Positions 55,626-64,000 of a DNA stretch of 64,000 nucleotides are shown here, one piece after another (positions within the stretch are counted from its first letter, which is position 1; every line of letters begins with the position of its first letter). The translations under genes and the position numbers were made by a program. Under the pieces are notes generated by a model. It was not told the origin of the DNA. It searched no databases and saw nothing but the letters and a program-made list of their open reading frames with translations. Source of the DNA: Guadua angustifolia (Eukaryota; Streptophyta; Magnoliopsida; Poales; Poaceae); the NCBI GenBank assembly GCA_036346375.1, contig CM070505.1, forward strand, positions 53,318,626 through 53,382,625, read 5' to 3'.

Positions 55626-55900
55626 GGCGACTTAGAGATATACAAAGTTCAGGGGGAGTAAATCCCTAAACCATGACCCTTTGTAAGATCCTGAAGGTCA
55701 TATTTTAAATCCTGAATATTATAAGTTGTACTCTTTTTCCCTTAGTAAGTTTTTCTGAAGTTTTCTCACATGAAGGTTTTTAATGAGGCAACTAGTGCAA
55801 CATAAAGTACGAGTGCAATGTACTCTTTTCTTCATCTCCTTTTTCCCACTAGGTTTTTGAGTGGATTTTTTAATGAGGCATTTGCATTATGCGGTATTCG

Positions 55901-56144
55901 CCCAAGGGGGAGTGTTATGAAATAAGATATTCTAACCGTATTCAGTTAGACCCTATCTCTTCTGTGTGGGCGAATCCGAACTCATCGCTTGCGGTTTTCT
56001 TTATATATTAGGCATCCCCCATGTATAAGAATCAATCTAATAAAGTGAGAGAACTTTGCCCCCTACTTTGTGTGTGCTCTAGTTCTTGTGATTGCGCTGA
56101 CATGCTGTTGATTAATCGTGGGCAAACGACTAAGTTTTACAACA
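55901..56144 (+). repeat. Polypurine tract and 3' LTR of copia-1
   Basis: CCAAGGGGGAG (55902-55912) directly precedes the LTR TGTTATGAAATAAG...TTTTACAACA (55913-56144, 232 bp). 55626-55900 is 3' untranslated sequence of the element. Confidence 0.88.
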
Positions 56145-56282
56145 AGACCGATCAAACTTAAGCTAACTCGTGGGACCATCATGTCAGCAAAGTCCTAGCC
56201 CTATTAGCTATTCAATTGTGTCGTGGGTCAAAAGTCACAAATAGATGTTACATTGCTTCACAATTTGGTTGTTATTCCAATT

Positions 56283-56848
56283 TAGAGGTAGGCACTCGGG
56301 CTGGCTCGAGGCATGGTTCGGTCCAAAGCCCGGTTCGATACAAAGTGGACCGTGCCGGGCACGATAAGTGACACGGCCCGGTATAACACTGTAGCACGGG
56401 CTGTACCGGGCCTAATGACCTAAGGCATGAGAAAGAAGCCCAGCATGAAGATCACTGACTCACAGAGTATGAGTGTTATAGACGCACCTAGCAGTATGGA
56501 TGCCACCTCCATCACTGACACCTAAGAGAAACGAGTAAGAGGGGAGAGAGAGCTGAGACCTATTGCCCTCTCTCTCGCCTGTGTTCAACACATTCCCCTC
56601 GCTCTATGTAACTATTCAAGAATAAATAAATTTTAGTTCTTTTTTCTATAATATTTGCGTCCACTACCTCAAGTCCATGCATCTCCAGTTCCTTTCCTCT
56701 CGTTGCAATAGTGCAAATGGGCTAGACACTGGGCGGCACAAGATAAAGCGAGCACGGTGCAATAGGTCGTCCTGACCTAACACAGTTCAGATCGGCTAAC
56801 GATGGGCCCATGCCAAGTCGCCCAAACCAAAGACAATGCCCACCTCTA
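56283..56848. mobile_element. Non-autonomous hAT-like element
   Basis: The 566-bp element has terminal inverted repeats TAGAGGTAGGCA and (complement) TAGAGGTGGGCA. Flanks are TTCCAATT (56275-56282) and TTCCAGTT (56849-56856), an 8-bp duplication with one change. The left half carries repeated GCCCGG/GGCCCGGTA motifs. No coding capacity. Confidence 0.75.
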
Positions 56849-56856
56849 TTCCAGTT

Positions 56857-57606
56857 AGTTACACAACTTTGTTTGCAACATTTACACATAAAGGTTTGCC
56901 CCTTCTGAATGTTTTCCACAATACATTTTGGATATCAAAGTTTAATACATCAATTTTCAATCAGAAGCTGCATGAACAAGTTGAGGAGAGGCCGCATCAC
57001 GTGAAAATCTTAACATGATGAAAGCAGCCAATGGATACTGTCTCCTCATTCATTCAACTCTCAATCTCTTTCAATTCATGCATTGTACCGTTCATTGAAC
57101 TCACAATCTCTTTTAATTGCCAGCAATGAGAAGAGTGACGCATTTGCTAAGAGATTAAAGAAAAATAAATCTAAACCTAAGGGTGATTGTAGAAACGTTG
57201 ATACGACATGGCTCATTAGTTCTCAGGTTCCTTGCTTTTTTCTACACGCTTGTTGCTTGCCTAAACCAACATGATCATTGGGTTGATCAGCAATGGCGTT
57301 TAATGATGTGTATTGCTCTATTTGAAGACTAGTTACAACGCACAGACATCTTACTAGTAATTACAAAAAGGAGTGTCTTTTGCATAGTTGCCTAAAATTT
57401 TGACAGATCTCAGCCATTATTTTTAGCCTTTGGATCAAGATCCAACCATCCTTAATACATCCCCTCACTTCATATGTAATCCTCAAACCCTTACTCATTC
57501 CACTCCTATAGCTACCACAACCCTTAGCCCCACCCAGCCACCACCACCCCCAACACCTCCCTGCAGTCCACCTCCTGGCACAAGTGGCACCACCAGCAAG
57601 GTCTGC
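56857..57606. other. Non-coding stretch
   Basis: AT-rich with no gene or repeat recognised. A CT-rich, proline-coding run (57510-57600) gives the 60-codon ORF at 57430, which has no domain. Confidence 0.45.
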
Positions 57607-57812
57607 TGTTAAACAGACATCCGTGGATCTCTCTCACATGTACCTGTTGTATACGTATGCACATATCTCGCTTGACATGTCATGCTTATCTCCTTCCCTT
57701 TCTCTAGTGATTTGCTTCCATAAACCAAATATGGAAAGGCTTGCATGGCATTAGCCTATATATGTAACCTGTGTAATCAATGGCAAATATGCTAGATTAC
57801 TTTCCTCTATCA
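57607..57812 (+). repeat. Probable 5' LTR of copia-2
   Basis: About 206 bp, TGTTAAACAGACATCC to CCTCTATCA, placed by the primer-binding site that follows. The start is less sure because no partner LTR exists. Confidence 0.55.
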
Positions 57813-57824
57813 TGGTATCAGATG
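57813..57824 (+). other. Primer-binding site, copia-2
   Basis: TGGTATCAGATG, complement of initiator Met-tRNA with one change. Confidence 0.8.
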
Positions 57825-57920
57825 TTGTACAACACCCTAACCGGCTACCAGACTTCACCATCGGCCGTCCCCTTCCCTAGGCACCGGTCCCTCTACCGAT
57901 CGCCACCTCCCTTGCTCACC

Positions 57921-58769
57921 ATGGCCAATGATGGTGACGCCATCGCCGTGCAGGTTGTCGTCGTATAGGCCACAACCATGCAGGCCATCCTTGCTGTGTA
58001 GGACACCGATGCTCAGGATGTTGCCATGGCTTCGCTCCATGCACAAGCTATTGTTGTTCTCAACATCTAAGCCTTAGTGCCCACGACTCTCAACCTCCAC
58101 TCCTCCAACTATAGCAAATGGCGCAGTATTTTCCTCATCACCCTCGACAAATATGCCCTCACTGACCATGTCCTCTCTGCCACCAGCTGGCCTAGTTGTG
58201 CAAATTTGGTTCATATGGATTGTGTTGTCTTGTCATGGCTATATAGCATGATCTCTGGCGAAATCTTAGAGATTGTCATGATGCCCATCAACATCTCCTG
58301 GCTTGTATGGACAAATCTTGAGTAGCAGTTCCTCGGCAACAAGGAAAGTCACGCCCTCTACATGGAGGCAGAATTCCGCAACTTTCTCCAAGATGATCTC
58401 TCAATCTCCGACTATTGCCACAAGTTGAAGAGCATAGCGGACTCCTTGGGTGAAATTGTGGAGACGATCAGTGATCGCACCTTCGTTCTTACCATTTTAC
58501 ACAGTTTGAACGAGCATTTCTCCCACATGGCAATGCTGCTGCGGATGCATTGTCCATTTCCTACTTTCGTTGAGGCCCGCTCTCTACTTCTTCTTAAGGA
58601 CATTATGAAGAACTACCAGCCTCATGCACTGCCCACAGCACTTGTCAACACCACACCTCATGCCGGCAATAGGGGTTCTAGTGGTAGCCACAATGGGGTA
58701 GCAACACTGTCTCCACTAGCTCGTTCTCTAGAGCAATCGTCGATGACACCACGGAAATTGCAACGATAA
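57921..58769 (+). pseudogene. Copia-2 Gag
   Basis: The start MANDGDAIAV is at 57921. The gag domain follows in two frames: TLNLHSSNYSKWRSIFLITL (58077-58325) and FRNFLQDDLSISDYCHKLKS with LTILHSLNEHFSHMA (58362-58769). A stop at 57966 and one near 58323 break it. 58770-59039 should hold a zinc knuckle, not readable in frame. Confidence 0.75.
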
Positions 58770-59039
58770 CAATAGCGGTGGGAATAAGGCCAGTGCCACT
58801 GGCTGTACAAGCAACAATCCCAGTTGGCTGACTCTTTTTAATCCCTAGATAGGGACCTTTCAAGTCTAGCTGAGCCAGATGCACCCACGGCAAGCTCCTA
58901 GGCTGCTTGGTCTATGGCCTCCCAATGCACAACAATAGCCAACATACCCACAAGACGTGCCGCAACCACATGTCCTAGCTATTGAGCATGTGCAGCAGTC
59001 GTACACACTGCAATTGCATCAGTTTGTGCCAGGTCCCCT

Positions 59040-60506
59040 TTGTCCGACTCCGGTTCATGGGATCAGCAATCCTTGGCCAACGCCTTCACGACGATGTCTC
59101 TCACTCCACTGGCAAATCAGAAATGGTACATGGATTTTGACACATCTCACATGACATCGAACACTACTAATCTCTCTATTGCCCAACTTCCTTCCTCGTC
59201 TACTTCATCTACTATTGCTGTCAATGATGGATCTTTGTTGCCCATCACCTCCACTGGCTCCATCTCCTTTCCAGCTCGGACCGGTTCGCTTCACCTTAAT
59301 AATGACCTTGTCATTCCCTATATAATCCAAAAAATAATTTCGGTTCATCAATTTATTATCGATAATAATTACTCCGTTGAATTTGACCTTGATGGCCTTT
59401 CCGTGAAGGATCTTCGTACCAGAAACTTAATTGTCAGGTGCAATAGCTCTGGGTAACTTTATCCTTTGTGACCAGCAATGGCCAGTCCTTGTGCCCTTAA
59501 CACCGGTGCCGCTACTACCACACTTTGGCATCGTCGTCTCAGTCATCTTGGCCATGAGGCTCTCTTTAGATTGGCCAGTGTTGCTACTATTTCTTGTAAT
59601 AAAAATAACATCGATGCTATTTGTCATGCATGTGAACTTGGGCACCATATTCGTTTGCCTTTTGCTACATCCTATTCTAGGACTCTCAAGAATTTGATTT
59701 AGTTCACTGTGATCTTTGGACATCCCATGTCGCCAATGTGTCTGGTTATAAGCACTATCTCGTTATTCTTGATGACTACTCATATTTTCTTTGGACTTTT
59801 CCTCTCCGCCTTAAGTCCAACATTTTTACTACTATCTCTAACTTTTTTTCTTATGTTGCTACCCAGTTCAACTCCACCATCAAAAGTATCCAGTGTGACA
59901 ACGGTCGCGAGTTTGACAACTCCACCGCCACATGTTTTTTCTTACACACGACGTTGCACTCCGCATGTCGTGTCCACATACTTTGCAACAAAATGGCAAA
60001 ACCAAATGCATCATTCTCTCTACTAACAACATCATGCGATCTTTCATGTTTCAAGCTAGTCTCCCCCCTATTGGGTCGAGGCCCTCTGTGTCGCCACATG
60101 TCTTCTAAATCACCACCCCACCAAAACACTCCATTTCTCTACACCTTGTTTTGCACTCCATGGTGCCCATCCCTCTTACTCTCACCTTCGTATTTTTAGT
60201 TACAAGTGCTACCCCAACATTTTTGACACCACCCAAAACAAACTCTCTCCTCGCTCCATCATGTGTGTCTTCCTCGGCTACCCCTCTAAACACAAGGGTT
60301 ATCAATGCCTTGACATATCGTCTAATGGGATCATCATCTCCTGTCATGTCATGTACGATGAATCCGCTTTTCCCTTTGCCGAAGTAGCGATACCTCCATC
60401 TCCTTCCGATCTTGATTTCCTATCAGAACTCAGTTCTTCCCCGCTACCCATCAGACCATGCGTTGTTGTTTCCCATGCAAGAACAAGTACTACAACTACC
60501 CGTTAA
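59040..60506 (+). pseudogene. Copia-2 protease and integrase
   Basis: KWYMDFDTSHMTSNTTNLS (59109-59165) is the protease site region, where copia usually has DSGA or DTGA; here it reads DTSH, an altered active site. LWHRRLSHLGHEALFRL and CHACELGHHIRLPF (59478-59702) form the integrase zinc-binding region. YKHYLVILDDYSYFLWTF and SIQCDNGREFDNS (59738-60199) carry core Asp residues. CVFLGYPSKHKGYQCLDISS (60261-60506) ends integrase. Frame changes near 59460, 59700, 60000 and 60250. Confidence 0.82.
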
Positions 60507-60879
60507 GACCGAAGTTGCCACACGCTCCACTGTGCTCTTTGCGTCACCAGTGACATCGCCAATCAACTACGATTGTGGTAATCGATAACTATCATCATCC
60601 CTACCGAGACTGGCACACCTAGGCCTGGTGCACCCCCGTCCACTGCGCTCGCTCCTATCAATTTGCCGCCGAACCTTGCTGTGATGCTGCCAAGGCTTGT
60701 TGCTCCTCTTGTCAACTTTGTCGAGGGGTTGCTAGAGCTATCGGCCTCTCCTGTAGAGGTATCTACTCTGGCTACTACACCAGCTATCGGCTCTCCACTG
60801 GCCTCCACTGGTGACCAACTCTCACACCATGGTTACAACAAACACGACTATCACCAGCCACGGTAGCCCATGAATCTTC

Positions 60880-61085
60880 AAGTCAATGCATTGTCTCCCA
60901 TTTCGAAGACATATTGAGCCGCCCTCACCGATCCAAATTGGCGTACTGCCATGGAGGAGGAATTTACTGCCCTTCAAGCCAATCACATTTGGGACCTCAT
61001 CTCTCGATCATCTGGTGCTAATATTATTACTAGCAAGTAGATTTTTCGTCACAAGTTCAAATCCGATGGCACGCTCTTGATCGAT
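60880..61085 (+). pseudogene. Copia-2 reverse transcriptase, first part only
   Basis: The start of RT is readable (RTAMEEEFTALQANHIWDLI, then IFRHKFKSDGTLL) with stops. Sequence after 61085 is unrelated to RT. 60507-60879 is the Pro/Thr/Ser-rich integrase-RT linker. Confidence 0.75.
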
Positions 61086-62857
61086 ACACATTCGCAAATT
61101 CTAATCACATGCTCCAAGATCAAATGAACACTAATATTTTGCAAAACACATTTACAAATAACCCGAAAAGCTATAAGATCAATCCTCTAGTCATGTGAGA
61201 ATCAGTACATGATCCCGATAGTTTGTAAAACACATTTGCAAATGCTAACACATGCTCTAGAATTAAAACCCATAACCTCTAGCTTATTTGCAAACCACAT
61301 TTGCAAATAACAAATCAAAATTTTTCAAAAAAACATTTTGTAAACACAAAGTATAAACTTTACTTAGCTTGTGATGATCAATACATGATCAAATCACAAG
61401 CTAAAACGCCGATGCATGAGCTCTCACCTTTTGCAACACATGCAAAACTTAGCTCCATACAAAAACTACATAAACCAAATTATATTCTCTCTTTTGTAAC
61501 ACATGCAAATCCATAGCTCCATGTAAGATCCAATAAGAAGCAAGCATGAGCTCTCTTATTTGCAACACATGCAAATACGTAACTCATGCAAAATCCAAAC
61601 AAGAGAGTGAGCTAGAGTTAACCAGATTGAGTTCATTAATACATGATAAAGCTCAAGCTATAAGACTCGACCCATCTTAATAGTACGGCAGCTACTAGCA
61701 ACTCGGTCTCCCATCCAAACACCGAGACCGGTAAAAAACTATGAACACATCCTTAGTCCTAACTAGTTATAAATTTCCCTCTAGCAGATCTCCTTAGAGC
61801 TTTTATGATTTCCATCATCTTCTCTCCAAGTCGGGTCTTTTCTTCTTGTTCATCAATACATGATGAATCTTCTCTAGCTTCACTTTACTTCGGGATTCAT
61901 CCTTGAAGCTCATCAACATATGATAATTTCTTCTTCCCGATTCTTCATTTTCTTGAACTCAATCTACTTCACAACTCATAGGAGATTGTTAGTCCAAAAA
62001 ACACGGTTGTCTCAATCATCACCGCACTCCATTAACACATAATGGATGCCCCCAAGATCAATTGAGCACAACCCAAATCAATTTAAATAATTAATTTTGT
62101 GTCTTGAGTACTTTGATGCAACTAATGGTTCATTATACTTAAGAACTTTTCTTTTGTCCTTAATCAACAAAGAATACCATCAACACATGATGAAGCGTTC
62201 TTTAATTTATTAAAGGACAACCAAACTCAATTTCAATTCCATTTAAATTAATATGAGTATATATAGCTATACAAGTTTCATATAGTCATTTTGATGGAAT
62301 CTCAAAGTAACGATCCAATACATTAGAGTGATGGAAAGGGATCAATACTATAGAAACTTCAAGATTAAACATGAACTCACCCTGAATGTGTGCATTCATG
62401 TATATATAGAATTGAAATATTAATGCATATCTTGAGGTCTAAATAATGGTAAAGTTTATCCTTTAACTTGAATCCAAAATATATATTAAAATATCATAAA
62501 ATGAATACGAGTGCATACCTTAGGTTTTTCATTTTCAATGAGATGAGACTAATCAAGAATATACTCAATAAAAGAGTTAGTCTCATATTTGGATTTATCA
62601 ATATGATCATGAGTATTGTATCCAAGGAATGCAACAAGATATATAATATGAGTTCGAATGCATACCTTTGATATTTCTATTTTTTTATCCAAAAGAGACT
62701 AATAAGAGTTAAGCTCAACAAAAGAGTTAGTCTTATAAAAAGATTTATCGTTAATTAACAATTAAGACTAATCAATATTATAGTTATCAAAAGAGTTAAT
62801 TTTAATATTAGATTTGTTATTAACATTAAAACCAAACTAATAGAACTTGAACTTTCA
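61086..62857 (-). mobile_element. SIRE-like LTR fragment, inverted
   Basis: The right end reads (minus) TGAAAGTTCAAGTTCTATTA, like the LTR start at 9999. The fragment runs left through matching segments (palindrome motifs near 61431, 61495 and 61560; ACAAATGAAT/ATTCATTTGT-type blocks near 62200) and stops at about 61086, roughly 1.8 kb into a 3.3-kb LTR. It therefore lacks the TATA box and 3' half. Confidence 0.78.
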
Positions 62858-64000
62858 CTGCCGCTCGAAGCGGTTGCCGGGCTACCGCGATGGCACCACC
62901 CGCCTCCACTCCTCACTTCCAACCTCTTTTTTCGTCTCCAGAGGTGGCATTATTTTATCCGTAACCGCCTCCAACTACTACGTTCAATCTAATTGATCCG
63001 CTCGCGGTCACCGCTCAGTGCCAACCTCTGTCTCGTGGTGGCCGAGACGACTGTACTGCCGCCGCCGCCACCCACCACTGGGCCGTTGCCGACCCCCTCC
63101 TCCCTCTAAAGCTCGGAGGTACGGTTTCAAATCCTAATCGTTGAATCCAAACTTGCCGTCACCGGTGAAGACACCATAGCCGCCGTTGGCCCGTTGAAGA
63201 AGGCGAACTCCCACGCAGGGATCTCCACACCCATCCAATTTTGTAGGTGTAGCTCGCTGCATGCATCTGGAAGGAAAGAGTGAAGGAATTAGCTGGTTAT
63301 GCATAGCGATGGTGCACATGGATGCAATCTGGAATTAAGACAAACTATTAAGGAGAGGTAGGGAAGGTTTAACGGTTGCTTTCGCTCATTGACGAATTGA
63401 GCTAGCTAACTAGCAGAAGCAGCTTCATTGAACTGGGTCGACAGCAATAGGGTCCTTATCCCCGTCGATTCGTTATATCTTCTCAAGGCTAGCTGGCTTG
63501 CGCTTTGCCACATAACTAGAGTGTTTGGTGAATTTTTTTACGCAAAATTTATTAAATAAAAGACTAAGGAAAAAATATAAAATGAAGAGGCAGCAGCCCA
63601 CATGCCAGCCAATAATTAATTATTGATATATGACATAAAGGCAACGTGCGATGTACAAAATTCCCAAGCAAGACTATAATGTGCGGGCCCTATTTCACAT
63701 CAAATATTTTTCTATACGTGACAAATCCAATATTAGGCTCATTTGGAAGGGTTCGTCGCAAGGAGTAGAAAGGTTCAAATGGATGGTAAATCCGACGGTC
63801 GGTTTAAAAGGCGTGGTCTTTTGGATCAATCTATCACAAGTACACATGAAAATCGGCACACAGTTGTTTGGCTTGGGATTGGGCCCACGTGGCATGGATG
63901 AAAACCTTCCCACCGGGTATAGTCGTGGGTGTGTGTAGCATTTATCCATGGAATTGTAGTGCAAGAAAGAGAATCCCAGGAAGATTATTGTTTCCTTGGT
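62858..64000. other. No supported gene at right end
   Basis: A GCC-rich stretch (62870-63110, with CCGCCGCCGCC) is followed by AT-rich DNA. ORFs of 61-95 codons on both strands (63134-63319, 63651-63938, 63695-63964) show no domain. Nothing was assigned. Confidence 0.4.

Larger units (their letters stand above)
48365..56144 (+). mobile_element. Old Ty1/copia retrotransposon (copia-1)
   Basis: This is a 7780-bp element with short LTRs (48365-48594 and 55913-56144) and a perfect duplication AGACC (48360-48364 and 56145-56149). A 2-kb leader precedes gag, and pol has copia order: integrase before RT and RNase H. Stops are frequent, so it is old and inactive. A nested pair of MITEs sits in the integrase region. 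It is inserted head-to-head with the Vma12-like gene. Confidence 0.92.
57607..61085 (+). mobile_element. 3'-truncated Ty1/copia element (copia-2)
   Basis: A short 5' LTR, a Met-tRNA primer-binding site, gag and pol in copia order are followed by an abrupt end in the first part of RT at about 61085, where an inverted SIRE-like LTR fragment begins. No 3' LTR. Frames are broken, though less than in copia-1. Confidence 0.82.

Noticed and set aside
63651..63964. 95-codon ORF and its antisense partner as genes
   Set aside because: No recognisable motif; AT-rich flank without promoter or splice evidence.

Overview
This is nuclear DNA from a flowering plant, almost certainly a grass (Poaceae). The evidence is stacked long-LTR retrotransposons of grass type (CRM-like, Tat-like and Tekay/Del-like Ty3/gypsy; SIRE-like and other Ty1/copia), an Ac-type hAT transposon, Tourist-type MITEs flanked by TTA, and one spliced host gene with the GC-rich first exon common in grasses. 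No bacterial or organellar genes were seen. All family names rest on motifs read by eye; no database search was possible.

Layout. 1-8798: a Tekay/Del-type LTR fragment split by a complete CRM-like gypsy element (637-8372, minus strand, target duplication TATAG, two 920-bp LTRs). 8799-9186: a truncated Tat-type LTR. 9187-28631: a large decayed Tat-lineage gypsy element on the minus strand. Its gag-pol runs from about 27500 to 21600. An antisense ORF (putative gypsy-type transposon protein) lies on the plus strand and is broken at 9998/16189 by a block made of a truncated SIRE-like copia element plus a Tekay LTR piece. A 2835-bp solo LTR (18043-20877, duplication ATGGT) sits in its tandem repeats. 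28632-30193: unassigned. 30202-45373: an Ac-like hAT element (8-bp duplication CATGCAAC) whose transposase gene is split by a second complete Tat element (32409-43377, duplication ATATC). 46277-48124: an apparently intact four-exon gene for a Vma12/TMEM199-type V-ATPase assembly factor, minus strand. 48365-56144: a decayed copia element (duplication AGACC) inserted about 240 bp upstream of that gene's start codon, itself carrying one MITE inserted inside another. 56283-56848: a small non-autonomous hAT-like element. 57607-61085: a 3'-truncated copia element abutting an inverted fragment of the SIRE-like LTR (61086-62857). 62858-64000: no supported gene.

The only host gene with support is the Vma12-like one. 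Target-site duplications give a partial order: hAT before the second Tat element; copia before the outer MITE and then the inner MITE; first Tat element before its solo LTR; Tekay LTR before the CRM-like element. Most transposon genes are frameshifted and cannot make full products. The LTR pair of the CRM-like element is the most similar, so it is probably the youngest insertion.

Points most worth a second look: both Tat elements carry an antisense ORF with its own TATA box at a matching distance; the SIRE-like LTR carries a 12-copy array of a spaced palindrome; the CRM-like element codes into its own LTR; and a TATA-bearing copia LTR lies directly upstream of the only host gene.
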